This document shows, piece after piece, positions 9,401 through 19,213 of a stretch of 64,000 nucleotides of DNA (position 1 is its first letter; every line of letters starts with the position of its first letter). The translations under genes were made by a program, and so were the position numbers. This DNA comes from Oceanospirillales bacterium (GTDB lineage Bacteria > Pseudomonadota > Gammaproteobacteria > Pseudomonadales > Balneatricaceae). Where the stretch lies: contig JAAEYW010000005.1 in NCBI GenBank assembly GCA_018223185.1, forward strand, positions 1 through 64,000. The letters are read 5' to 3'. The notes under the pieces are model-generated. The model saw only the letters and a program-made list of their open reading frames with translations. It was not told the origin of the DNA and ran no database searches.

Positions 9401-10460
9401 GGCACAGCAAAAACACAGCGAAGAGACCCACCAGCTGGTTAATAATCTGGATGGCTCACTGAAAGCCGCTGAAAGCCTTATAACCACCATCCTGGATATC
9501 TCTAAACTGGATGCCGGCGCTCTTGAGCCCAACCTCAGTCATTTTTCTATCAATGGAATGTTTGACAACCTGAGCGCTGAATTCACGGTTCTGGCAGAGG
9601 AGAAAAACCTGCAGTTTGATTTCGTTAAGTGCTGTCAGGTCGTCCACTCGGATCAGCAACTGTTACGCAGGATTCTGCAGAACTTTCTCTCCAATGCGAT
9701 CCGCTACACCCAACAGGGGAAGATCATGCTTGGCTGTCGCCGTCAGGGGCGGAATTTGCGCATTGAGGTCTGGGACACCGGGGTTGGTATTCCCGAAGAC
9801 AAGCTGGGAGAAGTTTTTGAAGAGTTCCGCAGGATAAACAATCCAAAGCACTCACAGGTCAACGGCCTCGGCCTGGGACTGGCAATCACCGAGCGTATCG
9901 CCCGCATGCTCCATCACCCGATCGATGTGCGATCATGGCCTGGAAAAGGGTCTGTATTCAGCGTTCAGGTCCCTCTGGGGGATAAAAACAAGGCGGTCAA
10001 ACCCCGGCCAGAAAAGCGGGGCTGGATTCGCAGCAAAGGACTCGAGGGCATTAAAGTACTGGTGATCGATAATGAGCCAAAAATCCTCGAAGGCATGAGC
10101 GCGCTGCTTCAGGGCTGGTCCTGCTCGGTACTCACAGCGGTTTCTACAGCAGAAGCCAAAACCAAGATCATTGAACAGGAGTTTGTACCGGACATCATCC
10201 TCGCCGATCACCATCTCGATGAAACCCGTACCGGGGTTATGGCACTCAAAGAGCTGGGTGAGCTATGGCATCACCCGGTTCCGGCTGTTGTAATTACCGC
10301 CGACCGGACGGATGAAGTTAAAGAGGAGATCGCCGCAACCCATGCTGAGATACTGCATAAACCGATTAAACCAGCCGCCTTACGGGCCATCATCAGCAAA
10401 CTTATTACCCATCAAAAACAATGTACGGCAGAATTGAATGAAGAGCGGCCTCTTGATTGA
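6483..10460 (+). CDS. crbS: CrbS-type hybrid histidine kinase fused to an SSS transporter domain
   Basis: A 1325-residue inner-membrane sensor. The N-terminal ~560 residues form an SLC5/PutP-like 12-13 helix transporter domain. PAS-type segments follow (about 640-770 and 770-890), then a coiled linker, a HisKA domain with phospho-acceptor H957 in 'AASHDLLQPLNAARLF', an HATPase domain (N box 'NFLSNAIRYT', 'GLGLGLAI'), and a C-terminal receiver with D1242 in 'IILADHHLD'. This is the CrbS/MxtR/ErdS arrangement, which in Vibrio and Pseudomonas senses a carbon-source signal and controls acs through CrbR. Here crbR and acs lie nearby. It is transcribed divergently from the symporter pair, and the next gene overlaps its end. 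Confidence 0.9.
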   Translation: MLSGGSIILISLAYVGLLFAIAYFGDRSAQGRSYASNPIIYSLSLAIYCSSWTFYGAVGRASVSGWQFLATYLGPAIVFIFGWRIIEKIILVSKQQNTTSIADFLSSRYGKSQALAVLVTIIAVFGTIPYIAMQLKAVAISYDAIAPGVTEALSKGNDTALFVALIMAVFTILFGTRHIDATEHHEGMVLAVAFESIVKLTAFIAVGLMVTFQIFDGVPDLVANIRDQLYNNDNFSSPLEGNFLGNSFLTEILLACAAILCLPRQFHVTIVENSQIENLKTARWLFPLYMVLLSLFVLPIATAGMTLFDGQDINADTFVLMLPLHEGYKDLATFAFIGGLSAATSMVIVASITLSTMVCNDIVMPLLLRVSWLKLSKNKDLGAMLLRVRRITIICLMIMAYFYYRILGDQGTLASFGLLAFVAAAQFLPGLVGGVYWKTGSRHGILAGLCAGFLIWLYTLVFPTMASAGLMPASFLQEGLFNSELLRPTQLFGLTGMDPLTHGAFWSVSINAFLYVLISHYSPQRLIDRIQASAFVDVYSKDLSEPSRVFSHATVGDLQILTERFLGISRTQHAFTGFALKAGIEPPLSGDKASPELIQFTERLLAGVIGASSARIVLASTLRGKDMQIGDVVTIVDEASQALRFNRSLLQSTIENITMGISVVDQQMRLVAWNRRYIEMFDYPDGLICVGRPIEEIFRYNASQGEYGPGNAEEQVQSRLNTLKEGKAHSYERHRMDGSVLEVRGNRMPNGGFVNTYMDITEHKRVQEALRESEQNVRTYTDNVPVLIAFLDTDRNFRFVNKAYARTFGLDRHNIAGVNSSTVLSKEELEMRLPYVNKVLQGERQRFETELPSVDGKFRFAEVTYIPHTSETGEMLGYFTLYQDITERRKAEQLLQETNENLEQRVRERTHTLSVVNKELRKENTVRALIEDELRQAKFDADAANLGKTRFLAAASHDLLQPLNAARLFISALAQQKHSEETHQLVNNLDGSLKAAESLITTILDISKLDAGALEPNLSHFSINGMFDNLSAEFTVLAEEKNLQFDFVKCCQVVHSDQQLLRRILQNFLSNAIRYTQQGKIMLGCRRQGRNLRIEVWDTGVGIPEDKLGEVFEEFRRINNPKHSQVNGLGLGLAITERIARMLHHPIDVRSWPGKGSVFSVQVPLGDKNKAVKPRPEKRGWIRSKGLEGIKVLVIDNEPKILEGMSALLQGWSCSVLTAVSTAEAKTKIIEQEFVPDIILADHHLDETRTGVMALKELGELWHHPVPAVVITADRTDEVKEEIAATHAEILHKPIKPAALRAIISKLITHQKQCTAELNEERPLD

Positions 10461-11232
10461 TGTCTGCCCGTTTTTTTTAAGGCTCATTACCGGCCTCGGT
10501 TCCTGGGTATTTTTCTCCGCGCTGGCGTTCGCCGACAGTCCTGAGAAAGACGCCGGTAACTGGCAGCAGGTAGCGCCGCCAGACTACCCTCTGGAACGCA
10601 AATGGGTCTCCAGTCATCAATACCCATGGAGAACGATTGGCCGGGTAAACCTGGCAGGAAGAGGACACTGCAGCGGCATACTTGTAGGCGATCGACAGGT
10701 TCTGACATCGGCTCACTGCTTATGGAATCAACGCAATGGCCAGTGGTTCCCTGCACAATATATAACCTTTGTGGCGGGCGAAGAGCAGGAGGCGTATCAG
10801 GCATACAGCAACGCCCTCTCATATCGTGTTGCCGACGGGTTCTCCCCGCATACCTTAAACCAGTCAGATTCAATCAGATACGACTGGGCAGTCCTGACAC
10901 TGGAACACCCTTTAGGCGAGGCTCTGGGCTATGTAAAACCGGCCGCGGCAACACAGATACGAGAAAAACAAAGCATCTTTCAGGCGGGCTACCGGGCTGA
11001 CCGAGAGGATGTGCTCACCGTGGAAAGCGACTGTCATATTGCCAGACTGTACGATGATTCCAGAGTTTTTAGCACCAGCTGCAAAACATTAAGCGGAGAT
11101 TCTGGCGGGCCGGTTTTGATACACCACAACCAGCAGTGGACACTGGCAGGCATTCACCGGGGACGAACAGATAAAAACCAAAGCCTCGTAGTCAGTATCA
11201 ACAACGTAAGGCGTTTAATCACTTCAGATTAA
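10438..11232 (+). CDS. Secreted trypsin-like serine protease
   Basis: A 264-residue S1-family protease. A signal-like hydrophobic segment lies at about residues 8-33. The complete catalytic triad is visible: 'LTSAHCLWN' (His), 'DSIRYDWAVLTLEHPLG' (Asp) and 'LSGDSGGPVLI' (Ser). Cysteines near the His and Ser motifs suit a disulfide-bonded periplasmic or secreted enzyme. The ATG lies inside the last codons of crbS, giving a 23-bp overlap, so translation is probably coupled. A protease in an acetate-sensing operon is not explained by known CrbS function. Confidence 0.88.
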   Translation: MKSGLLIDVCPFFLRLITGLGSWVFFSALAFADSPEKDAGNWQQVAPPDYPLERKWVSSHQYPWRTIGRVNLAGRGHCSGILVGDRQVLTSAHCLWNQRNGQWFPAQYITFVAGEEQEAYQAYSNALSYRVADGFSPHTLNQSDSIRYDWAVLTLEHPLGEALGYVKPAAATQIREKQSIFQAGYRADREDVLTVESDCHIARLYDDSRVFSTSCKTLSGDSGGPVLIHHNQQWTLAGIHRGRTDKNQSLVVSINNVRRLITSD

Positions 11233-11299
11233 CCCCCTCACATCTCTATCGCTTTCTGTCATCCCCTTTAAGCTTTTCTAATACTCAGCCAAACAAAAA

Positions 11300-11329
11300 A
11301 AAACGCGCCTGCAGGCACGTTTTTTTTTC
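11300..11329. terminator. Bidirectional terminator between protease and crbR
   Basis: A stem built on GCCTGCAGGC with flanking ACG/CGT has an A run on the left and nine Ts on the right. It serves the plus-strand protease transcript and the convergent crbR transcript. Confidence 0.88.
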
Positions 11330-11415
11330 AGATATAAAACAGACAAGTGTCGTGCATGACTCAGTTTAAACCCAGAGCCAGCTTAAACCGGGAGTCTGCA
11401 GCGTCCGTCGCTGAA

Positions 11416-12081
11416 TCAGCCCATCTCAGTCTTTGGCGGATCAACGCAGAGGCGCTGAGCGGCAATAACAGCCTGAGTACGACTGTGCACCCCCAGCTTA
11501 CGCAGGATCGCTGTAACATGAGCTTTGATAGTCGCTTCAGACACATTCAGGTCATACGCGATCTGCTTATTCAGCAACCCTTCGGTCAGCATCGTCAGCA
11601 CCCGGAACTGCTGCGGTGTCAGTGACGCAAGGTTGTTCGCGAACTTCTGATCCTCTTCGGTGACATCGACCACCCCTTCAGCTACCTCTTCAGGCAGCCA
11701 CTCTTCACCTTCAAGAACCGTTGTAATCGCTTCTGCGATCACCTCAAGCGGCGATGATTTGGGAATAAAGCCAGACGCACCATAGTCCAGCGCCCGTTTC
11801 ATGACAGATGATTCTTCACTACCGGAAACAACTACAACAGGGATGCCCGGATTTTTTCCTCTCAGAAAAACCAGTCCGGTAAAACCATTCGTACCCGGCA
11901 TATGCAGGTCAAGCAGCACCAGATCAGCATCGGCGTTATTTTCTACGGCAGCCTGAACGGCTTCCAGGGAATCGGCTTCGACGATTTCAACGCCGGGAAC
12001 AGCCTGAGTAACGGCCTGTTTAAGTGCCGCTCGGAACAGCGGATGGTCATCCGCAATGATTATCTTCTGCGCCAGTTGCAT
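11416..12081 (-). CDS. crbR: CrbR-type LuxR-family response regulator
   Basis: A NarL/LuxR-type regulator of 221 residues. It has a receiver with the acidic pair D11-D12 and phospho-acceptor D58 in 'LVLLDLHMPG', and a C-terminal LuxR helix-turn-helix ('LTPQQFRVLTMLTEGLLNKQIAYDLNVSEATIKAHVTAIL'). It lies between the kinase CrbS and acs. In Vibrio cholerae and Pseudomonas the orthologous CrbR/ErdR activates acs, so the same wiring is likely here. It is separated from acs by a terminator and is probably its own transcript. Confidence 0.9.
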   Translation of the reverse strand: MQLAQKIIIADDHPLFRAALKQAVTQAVPGVEIVEADSLEAVQAAVENNADADLVLLDLHMPGTNGFTGLVFLRGKNPGIPVVVVSGSEESSVMKRALDYGASGFIPKSSPLEVIAEAITTVLEGEEWLPEEVAEGVVDVTEEDQKFANNLASLTPQQFRVLTMLTEGLLNKQIAYDLNVSEATIKAHVTAILRKLGVHSRTQAVIAAQRLCVDPPKTEMG

Positions 12082-12200
12082 TCAGCTAATCTCCCTCCTT
12101 ACCCGCTCTCAAACCGTGAAAACGTGTAAATATATCTGCTTATAGAGTGCAAAACCCATTGGCCGCACCTGATTATACTAACACCACTTTTAAAGCAAAA

Positions 12201-12232
12201 CTCCCCCCCGACCTAAAAAACCGGGAGGGAGT
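12201..12232 (-). terminator. Terminator after acs
   Basis: An imperfect C-rich/G-rich stem (CTCCC.../...GGGAG) is followed on the minus strand by TTTTGCTTT, 40-70 bp beyond the acs stop. Confidence 0.7.
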
Positions 12233-12270
12233 AAGGGAATTGCAGGGCCGAAATTAATTCGGCAGCACAA

Positions 12271-14223
12271 TTACTTACGATTCATCCGATGCTCGATCAG
12301 ATCATCGACCACTGACGGATCGGCCAGAGTAGAAGTATCACCCAGCGCATCAAAGTCATTTTCAGCGATTTTACGCAGAATTCGACGCATGATCTTACCT
12401 GAGCGGGTTTTAGGCATGCCCGGTGCAAACTGAATCAGGTCAGGCGAAGCGATCGGACCAATCTCTGAACGGACATGCATCCGCAGCTCTTTAAGCAGCT
12501 CATCAGACTGTTCAAAGCCCGCCTGCAGAGTTACGTAAACATAGATACCCTGACCCTTCACTTCATGCGGATAGCCTACCACAGCAGCCTCAGCGACAGC
12601 CGGGTGTGCAACCAGTGCAGACTCGACCTCTGCAGTACCCATACGGTGACCGGACACATTGATTACATCGTCAACACGACCAGTGATCCAGTAGTAGCCA
12701 TCTTCATCACGACGGGCGCCGTCACCGGTGGTGTAGTAACCCTTGTACGTGGTGAAGTAGGTCTGAATAAAGCGCTCATGATCGCCCCAGATAGAACGAC
12801 TCTGACCCGGCCAGGAATCTTTGATGACCAGGTTACCATCGGTAGCACCTTCCAGCTCGTTACCATCGGCATCCAGCAGCGCAGGCTGAACACCAAAGAA
12901 TGGACGGGAAGCCGCACCCGGCTTAGCGGCAGTCGCACCCGGCAATGGCAAAATCATCATGCCGCCAGTCTCTGTCTGCCACCAGGTATCAACGATAGGG
13001 CAACGGCTCTGACCGATGATACGGTAATACCACTCCCACGCTTCAGGGTTGATCGGCTCACCGACAGAACCCAGAATACGCAGGCTGGACAGATCGGAAT
13101 CGCCCAGCACATCTTCACCCTGCTGCATCAGCGCACGAATCGCTGTCGGAGCAGTATAGAACTGGTTAACTTTATGCTTTTCGATAACACGACCAAAACG
13201 GCTGTTATCCGGATAGCTTGGCACACCTTCAAACATCAGCGAGGTGGCACCATTAGCCAGCGGACCATAAACAATATAACTGTGACCCGTTACCCAGCCT
13301 ACATCAGCGGTACACCAGTAGATGTCGCCTTCTTTATAATCGAAGGCATACTCGTGGGTCATGGCTGCATACACCATATAACCACCGGTAGTGTGCTTCA
13401 GGCCTTTTGGCGCACCGGTAGAACCCGAGGTGTAGAGAATAAACATCGGTGCTTCTGCTTCCATCTCTTCAGCAGGGCAGTCAGCGGACGCATTTGCAAC
13501 CAGATCTTCATACCAGACATCAACGCTGTCGTTCCAGGCAACATCCTGCTCGACACGCTTAACCACAATAACACTGTGTACACAGGCTTTAGCGGCTTCA
13601 TGCTCCAGCGCTTTATCGACGTTCAGTTTCAGCGGCACAGATTTACCGGCGCGCAGAGAGTAGTTAGAGGTCACTACAACCTTAGATTCAGCGCCCTCAA
13701 TACGGGCAGCCAGCGCCTCAGGAGAGAAGCCACCAAAGACAATAGAGTGCACTGCACCGATGCGGGTACAGGCCAGCATCGCAACAGCCGCCTCAGGGAT
13801 CATCGGCATATACAGGGTAACCACATCACCCTTCTCAACACCGCGGGCTTTCAGCGCATTGGCAAATTTACAGACACGCTCATGCAGATCGCGGTAAGTG
13901 ATATTTTCAGATTCACTCGGGTCATCGCCTTCCCAGATAATGGCAACCTGGTCGCCCCGGGTTTCCAGGTGACGATCAAGACAGTTATAGGAAGCATTCA
14001 GCGTCCCATCTTCAAACCAGCGAATATCAACGTTATGGGGATCAAATGTGGTATTTTTAACTTTGGTATACGGCTTGAACCAATCCAGACGCTTACCTTC
14101 CTCTCCCCAGAAAGTATCCGGATCATTGATGGACTGTTCATACATCGCCAGATATTTTTCATTATTGATATGTGCAGTCGCAGCCAGCTCTTCGCTAACC
14201 GGATATATCTTAGAATCGCTCAT
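12271..14223 (-). CDS. acs: Acetyl-CoA synthetase (AMP-forming)
   Basis: A 650-residue cytoplasmic enzyme that activates acetate to acetyl-CoA through acetyl-AMP. The length is that of E. coli Acs. Motifs seen: P-loop-like '[16 protein letters not shown]', 'WWQTETGG', '[32 protein letters not shown]', and the acetylation-regulated '[16 protein letters not shown]' lysine motif near the C terminus. It is part of the acetate-scavenging block with the Na+ symporter and CrbS/CrbR. Expression is probably driven from the 312-bp region upstream. Confidence 0.97.
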   Translation of the reverse strand: MSDSKIYPVSEELAATAHINNEKYLAMYEQSINDPDTFWGEEGKRLDWFKPYTKVKNTTFDPHNVDIRWFEDGTLNASYNCLDRHLETRGDQVAIIWEGDDPSESENITYRDLHERVCKFANALKARGVEKGDVVTLYMPMIPEAAVAMLACTRIGAVHSIVFGGFSPEALAARIEGAESKVVVTSNYSLRAGKSVPLKLNVDKALEHEAAKACVHSVIVVKRVEQDVAWNDSVDVWYEDLVANASADCPAEEMEAEAPMFILYTSGSTGAPKGLKHTTGGYMVYAAMTHEYAFDYKEGDIYWCTADVGWVTGHSYIVYGPLANGATSLMFEGVPSYPDNSRFGRVIEKHKVNQFYTAPTAIRALMQQGEDVLGDSDLSSLRILGSVGEPINPEAWEWYYRIIGQSRCPIVDTWWQTETGGMMILPLPGATAAKPGAASRPFFGVQPALLDADGNELEGATDGNLVIKDSWPGQSRSIWGDHERFIQTYFTTYKGYYTTGDGARRDEDGYYWITGRVDDVINVSGHRMGTAEVESALVAHPAVAEAAVVGYPHEVKGQGIYVYVTLQAGFEQSDELLKELRMHVRSEIGPIASPDLIQFAPGMPKTRSGKIMRRILRKIAENDFDALGDTSTLADPSVVDDLIEHRMNRK

Positions 14224-14259
14224 GTGAGATGCCCTTAGCTTGTTATTTATTCTGTGCAG

Positions 14260-14271
14260 TAACTGTAGTTA
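14260..14271. promoter_or_regulatory. Palindrome upstream of acs, possible regulator site
   Basis: TAACTGTAGTTA is a perfect 12-bp palindrome 37 bp upstream of the acs start. LuxR-type regulators commonly bind short palindromes of this sort, so CrbR is a candidate binder. The position, close to the start, would also fit a core-promoter overlap. No -10/-35 pair is convincing here. Confidence 0.25.
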
Positions 14272-14477
14272 TCAATCAAAAGGAATCTAACTCCCGATAA
14301 CCACGTCCCCTATCCCTGCTCTACCGATATTCTTGTTGTTGGCGGTGAGATTTTCAGGTCATTAATGTTCAGAGTAAAAACGGTGACTCTGAAACTATTA
14401 TTTTTGTGGTTAATGTTATACCGAAGTGACCGATTCCTCCTGAATTAGACATTGGTCTATCCGGCGCTGGCCATTAG

Positions 14478-14502
14478 TCGTAGGAAGCCCTTTTTCTACG
14501 AC
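14478..14502. terminator. Stem-loop downstream of fleR
   Basis: The 7-bp stem GTCGTAG/CTACGAC lies 34-58 bp beyond the fleR stop on the minus strand. There is no clear T run after it, so a terminator role is uncertain. The rest of the 14224-14535 interval shows no gene. Confidence 0.4.
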
Positions 14503-14535
14503 CTTAGACGTATAACTGAACAAATATTTAACGAA

Positions 14536-15908
14536 TCAGCTTCTCAGTTCCGCATCAAGATCGATTCCCCCCTCGCGAATCCTGGCAAGTTTATAGCGCA
14601 GTGTCCGGGGGCTGATACCCAACTTTTCGGCCGCCTCTTTCCGGCTGCCACCAGTTTCCCTGAGCGTCTCGATAATCAGCTGAAACTCATGCTGCTTCAT
14701 ATCATTTCCCAGCTGACTACTGTCATCAGGCGCTACGCTGACAGAACTGATCCGGCCAGCCATCTCTGCGGTATGCATACTACCCGGCTGAATATGCAGA
14801 TCAGCCGGACCGATCAGCGCCCCCTGTTGCAATATAAGCGCCCGCTGTACGATATTATCAAGCTCCCGCACATTACCGGGCCAGTGATATGCCTGCAGAG
14901 TGCGTTGCGCATCCGCACTGAGAGACACCGCGGTACGGTTCATTTTGCGCGAGTATTTCGCTAAAAGACGCTGCGCCAGCGGCACAATATCGCCAATCCG
15001 CTCGCGCAGAGGCAACCACTGTAACGGGAATACATTCAGCCGATAATAAAGGTCTTCACGAAACTTATGCTCGGCAACATACTCTTCCAGCTTGCGATTG
15101 GTGGTCGCCAGTATACGTACATCCAGGTTAATCACCTTGCGGCCACCAACCCTTTCCACCTGCTGTTCCTGCAGTACCCGTAGCAGTTTGGCCTGCAACC
15201 CCAGATCCATCTCGGAGATCTCATCCAGTAAAATAGTGCCGCCGTTGGCCTGCTCAAACTTACCCGGATTGCTGGTATAGGCTCCGGTAAACGCCCCTTT
15301 CTCGTGCCCGAAGAGAGTCGCTTCAAGCATATTTTCGGGTATTGCCGCGCAATTGATCGCCACAAAGGGCTTATCCGCCCGGGGAGAGTGCATATGAATA
15401 TACTGCGCCAGCACCTCTTTACCGGTACCACTTTCGCCGGTTATCAGCACGGTAGAGTCGGTCTCAGCGACAGCCGGGCCACCTGCAACAGCTGTTTACT
15501 GCTGGTCTCTTCAGCGATCGGCTGAACACTGTCCTGCTCATTCAACTGTGTACCGGTGTACCGCTTCACCACTTCGATCAGCGCATCCGGGGCAAACGGT
15601 TTCATCAGATAATCTACTGCCCCGCTGCGAATCGCATCCACCGCCTTATTGACCTGTCCATAAGCGGTAATCAGCATCACCGGCAGACAGGGCTGAGTCT
15701 GTTGTATTTTTTCCAGCAACTGATGACCATCCATGCCGCCCATATTGACGTCACTAACGACCATATCCACCGGATTTTCAGCAATCACTTCCAGCGCCCG
15801 CTCGCCCGACTCGGCCTCCAGATAATCGAAGCCTGCCAGCTCCAGAGTATCAACCAGCGCTTCCCGCAGATCTGCATCATCCTCAACCACTAGTACCTGA
15901 ATGCTCAT
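14536..15908 (-). pseudogene. fleR: FleR/FlrC sigma54-dependent flagellar response regulator, frameshifted
   Basis: Two frames together make one NtrC-family regulator. The first (15444-15908) holds a receiver with the acidic D10-D11 pair and phospho-acceptor in 'MVVSDVNMGGMDGHQ'. The second (14536-15450) holds the AAA+ domain ('[10 protein letters not shown]' Walker A, 'GAFTGA' sigma54 loop, '[14 protein letters not shown]') and a Fis-type HTH ('[25 protein letters not shown]'). They are out of register. Around 15470-15478 the first frame reads [15 protein letters not shown]-stop, while the other frame supplies [17 protein letters not shown], the expected continuation. One lost base explains it. 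The intact protein would activate class III flagellar operons after phosphorylation by FleS, encoded directly upstream. A real mutation, a recoding event or a sequencing error cannot be separated here. Confidence 0.85.
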
Positions 15909-15911
15909 AAA

Positions 15912-17063
15912 CTATCCGATCCTGGCTTCATTATTATCACCGCTCTGGTTGCCTTCCTGACTGTCGCTCTGACTGCTCATCTGATAAGGAATAAGAAATG
16001 CGGCCTGAGTGCCACCCCCCGGCTCAGATCGCAACAGAAACTCCCCATGGTGTGCCTTAGCCACGACCTGCGCCACCGCAAGCCCCAATCCGGTGCCATG
16101 GGATTTGGTTGAGTAGAAAGGCTCAAGCACTTTTTTACACAGTTCCGCATCCATTCCCGGACCATTATCGCGAACCTCAATGCCCAGCTTATCATCTACC
16201 AGTTGCGCCTCAATGACCAGTTCGGTGCCTTTGCCTCCTGCCTGCAGAGCATTGTTCACCAGGTTCATAATGGCCCCCAGCAGTGAATCTTTATTACACT
16301 GCAGCTGCAATTCAGGCACCTGGTTAATGCAATCACAGTCGGCGTCCCAGCTATGCAGCGGCATATCAAGAGCATCCTCGAGTTCGCGAAACAGCTGACC
16401 GATGCTGATACGATCCTCCAGCCGCGTCTCCCCCCGGGCAAAAATCAGCATATCCCGCACTTGCAGCTCCAGATTTTCCAGACGGGATTTTACTTTTCCG
16501 GCAAACTTAATCCGTTGCTCTGGCCTGAGCTCAGGCTTCATCAGATGACCGGCATACAGCAGCGCAGCTGACAGTGGAGTGCGCACCTGATGAGCCAGCG
16601 AAGCCATCATCCGCCCCATCTCAGACAGGCGCTGATAATGCGCCAGACGCCCCTGCAATAAACGGGTATCGGTCTGGTCGGTCAGCATCAGCAGCTGACC
16701 CGACTCATTTGCCAGGGTACTGGTAGACAGGCTGACCCGCCGGCCACTTTTCAGTGACACTTCATGGCCATCATCGCTGCGCGGTGCAAAGCTGCGCTGA
16801 ATCACCGATATCCAGGTCTCATTTTTCAGCGGCGTCCCCAGCAACTGCTCTGCTGCGCTGTTGCACTCAGCCACCCGCCCCCGGCTATCAATCACCACCA
16901 CCCCTGCGGGCAGCAGATCCAAGAGATCCTCCAACCGGCCAGAGAGACGCTCGTGCTCGACCTGTTTTTCGACACTGGACTGGCGGATCTGATCCAGCTG
17001 GGCCCGAAGCTGGCTATTGTCCGCTTCCAGCTGAGCTATTCTGTTATTCGGGTCAGTCATCAT
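15912..17063 (-). CDS. fleS: FleS/FlrB flagellar sensor histidine kinase
   Basis: A 383-residue soluble kinase: an N-terminal coiled coil (about 8-45), a PAS domain (about 46-135), HisKA with H158 in 'SLAHQVRTPLSAALLY', and an HATPase domain ('NLVNNALQAGG', 'VRDNGPGMD', 'GTGLGLAVAQ'). There are no membrane helices, as in Pseudomonas FleS and Vibrio FlrB. Partner of the response regulator FleR, whose start lies 4 bp beyond the fleS stop. Its own start adjoins the fleQ stop, so fleQ-fleS-fleR is one transcription unit. Confidence 0.93.
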   Translation of the reverse strand: MMTDPNNRIAQLEADNSQLRAQLDQIRQSSVEKQVEHERLSGRLEDLLDLLPAGVVVIDSRGRVAECNSAAEQLLGTPLKNETWISVIQRSFAPRSDDGHEVSLKSGRRVSLSTSTLANESGQLLMLTDQTDTRLLQGRLAHYQRLSEMGRMMASLAHQVRTPLSAALLYAGHLMKPELRPEQRIKFAGKVKSRLENLELQVRDMLIFARGETRLEDRISIGQLFRELEDALDMPLHSWDADCDCINQVPELQLQCNKDSLLGAIMNLVNNALQAGGKGTELVIEAQLVDDKLGIEVRDNGPGMDAELCKKVLEPFYSTKSHGTGLGLAVAQVVAKAHHGEFLLRSEPGGGTQAAFLIPYQMSSQSDSQEGNQSGDNNEARIG

Positions 17064-18509
17064 CTATTTTCGCTGAATTCCATATTTACGCATCTTTTCC
17101 ACCAGCGTAGTCCTGCGGATCTGTAACAGATCTGCTGCCCTGGCAACCACTCCGGAGGTCTGATCCAGCGCCTGAGTAATCAGCGCCTGTTCTATCGCTT
17201 CGATATGCAGTTTCAAATCCAGCCCCTGCTCAGGCAGTTCGACCGGACCTGAAGGGACTGCATCGACTTCTCCCGCCCCCTCATCCACAACCCCGATATA
17301 CATCTCAGGATCGGGTTCCTCAACATGGCGAAACTTTGGCGGCAGTTCGCTAACCCCCACGACCGCATCGGGATAGAGAATAGCCAGCCGCTCCACCAGA
17401 TTAGCCAGTTCCCGTATATTGCCTGCCCAGTCATGCTGTTGCAGCGAACGAATCGTTGCCGGATGGAAGCGGATGCGTCCAAACCCCTCTTTAGCCAGAC
17501 GACGGGCAAACTCATCCACCAATGGGGGGATATCCTCTATACGGGCCCGCAGAGAGGGCATATCAATCGGAAAAACATTAAGACGGTAGTAAAGGTCTTC
17601 ACGAAAGCTGCCGTCCACGATCATCTGCTCAAGATTTTTATGGGTGGCGGCAATAATTCTGACATCGCAATTAATGGTAATACTGCCCCCCACCCGCTCG
17701 AAGCAGCGCTCCTGCAGCACACGTAACAGTTTAACCTGCATCGGCAGCGGCATATCACCGATTTCATCGAGAAACAGAGTACCGCCATTGGCCAGCTCAA
17801 AGCGCCCCGCCCGGGAGCTGATCGCACCGGTAAACGCCCCTTTCTCATGACCAAACAGTTCACTTTCCAGAAGATCAGCCGGAATAGCGCCGCAATTAAC
17901 CGGTACAAAAGGCCCGTTTGCCCTTTTTGACGCCCGGTGCAGGTTATTTGCAACAATCTCTTTGCCGGTGCCACTTTCACCGGTAATCAGCACATTGACA
18001 TCGCGTCCGGCCACCTGACTGATCATTTTCCGCACCAGTGCCATCGCCTCACTGTGCCCTACCATCCCCTCAAACTGACTGGCAACCGACTTAGGCGAAA
18101 ACAGATCCGGCTGACCGGCATATTGCAGTTGCAACTGACGATAGATGAGCGCCCGGTGCAGCATGACCGTCAGTTCATCCAGAGTGGCATCCGGATTCAG
18201 CCGGCCTATAATTTTTTCCTGAAGGTTCTCAGGCAGCTGTTCCAGTTCAGGCCAGGGATAGATAGCGATAACCGGCAGCTTGTCATCCAGCCGGTCAAAC
18301 TGCTGCATCAGCTTTTCCAGCGAGATCGGCAATGAACAGTGACCCAGCCAGACAACCGAGCGACTACCCGGTTCTGTGATATCGCCCTGCAGCCAGGAAA
18401 CATAGTCGGTGGTTATATGCCTGATTTCAGCAAAGTCGAGCCGCTCTGAGAGATGAGTGCGACTCTTAACATCATCATCGATATATATAATTTGTAGCGG
18501 GCTGCTCAT
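17064..18509 (-). CDS. fleQ: FleQ/FlrA master flagellar regulator (sigma54 activator)
   Basis: An enhancer-binding protein of about 481 residues. The N-terminal FleQ domain starts '[13 protein letters not shown]' but, as in the family, lacks a phospho-acceptor Asp (VWLGHC at the expected place). Next come an AAA+ domain ('[10 protein letters not shown]', 'GAFTGA', '[17 protein letters not shown]') and a Fis-type HTH ('[26 protein letters not shown]'). The start at 18509 matches the family N terminus; the frame extends 18 codons further. FleQ sits at the top of the polar-flagellum cascade and in pseudomonads responds to c-di-GMP and FleN. Nothing here shows c-di-GMP binding directly. Confidence 0.92.
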   Translation of the reverse strand: MSSPLQIIYIDDDVKSRTHLSERLDFAEIRHITTDYVSWLQGDITEPGSRSVVWLGHCSLPISLEKLMQQFDRLDDKLPVIAIYPWPELEQLPENLQEKIIGRLNPDATLDELTVMLHRALIYRQLQLQYAGQPDLFSPKSVASQFEGMVGHSEAMALVRKMISQVAGRDVNVLITGESGTGKEIVANNLHRASKRANGPFVPVNCGAIPADLLESELFGHEKGAFTGAISSRAGRFELANGGTLFLDEIGDMPLPMQVKLLRVLQERCFERVGGSITINCDVRIIAATHKNLEQMIVDGSFREDLYYRLNVFPIDMPSLRARIEDIPPLVDEFARRLAKEGFGRIRFHPATIRSLQQHDWAGNIRELANLVERLAILYPDAVVGVSELPPKFRHVEEPDPEMYIGVVDEGAGEVDAVPSGPVELPEQGLDLKLHIEAIEQALITQALDQTSGVVARAADLLQIRRTTLVEKMRKYGIQRK

Positions 18510-18690
18510 AGAATTACCAGATATGTCAGTCATCAGCGGACGTAACGTTTTAAATCTCAACATCAGTACGTCAAATTTATGGCATTACATAATACAATAC
18601 AACCACTACCTGCTGTTTTATTGACGCTTCTGAATATGCAGCCGATACCTCCCACATCATAAGGCATTTTAAATATATATCTCAGGCAAT

Positions 18691-18720
18691 AAAAAACCGC
18701 CTCTTGGCGGTTTTTTTTTC
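18691..18720. terminator. Bidirectional terminator after fliS
   Basis: ACCGCC/GGCGGT stem with a TCTT loop, six As on one side and nine Ts on the other. It ends the fliC/flaG-fliD-fliS transcripts on the minus strand. Confidence 0.88.
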
Positions 18721-18794
18721 AGTAAAAAGCACTCCCCCCACTGACAGCAGATGCTCGAAGAGCGCGTCAGTGAAAGAATAGACTAACGATCAGA

Positions 18795-19184
18795 TTACGC
18801 AGGGACTTCCATCTGCGTCCAGCCCGCTTTAACTTCAAGAAGCAGGCTTATCACTTCCTGAACCTTCTCAGCATCACTTTCACGGTTAGCCTGTGACACG
18901 GTGCGTACCATATAATCATACAGCGCATCCAGGTTAGCAGCGATCTCGCCCCCCTTCTCGTGGTCGAGAAAGTCTTTCAAACCAAGAATGATATCGTTGG
19001 CCTTATTCAACTGCCGGGCACGCCCCTGAATATCTTTTCGCTCAATAGAGCCCTTAGCCGTTGCTAAAGCGGTCAGCGCACCATCAAACAACATAACAAT
19101 AAGCTGGTGAGGTGACGCTGTTTGTACCGCTGCGGCATGCCCCACACTTTTATACTGCTTCAATGCATTCAGATTAACACTCAT
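18795..19184 (-). CDS. fliS: FliS flagellin export chaperone
   Basis: A 129-residue helical protein with the FliS signature ('SPHQLIVMLFDGAL', 'LNKANDIILGLKDFLD', 'ANLDALYDYMVRTVSQAN'). It binds the C terminus of unassembled flagellin and delivers it to the export apparatus. It lies 29 bp downstream of fliD. The usual downstream fliT is not here; a FliT-like gene lies on the other strand beyond fliC. Confidence 0.94.
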   Translation of the reverse strand: MSVNLNALKQYKSVGHAAAVQTASPHQLIVMLFDGALTALATAKGSIERKDIQGRARQLNKANDIILGLKDFLDHEKGGEIAANLDALYDYMVRTVSQANRESDAEKVQEVISLLLEVKAGWTQMEVPA

Positions 19185-19213
19185 TTTCTTACCAACTCCA
19201 ACAGCGTTACAAA

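Noticed and set aside
12475-14238. Long 587-codon open frame opposite acs
   Set aside because: It lies wholly antisense to a certain, highly conserved gene; its product is low in structure and rich in H/T/R, typical of a high-GC shadow frame.
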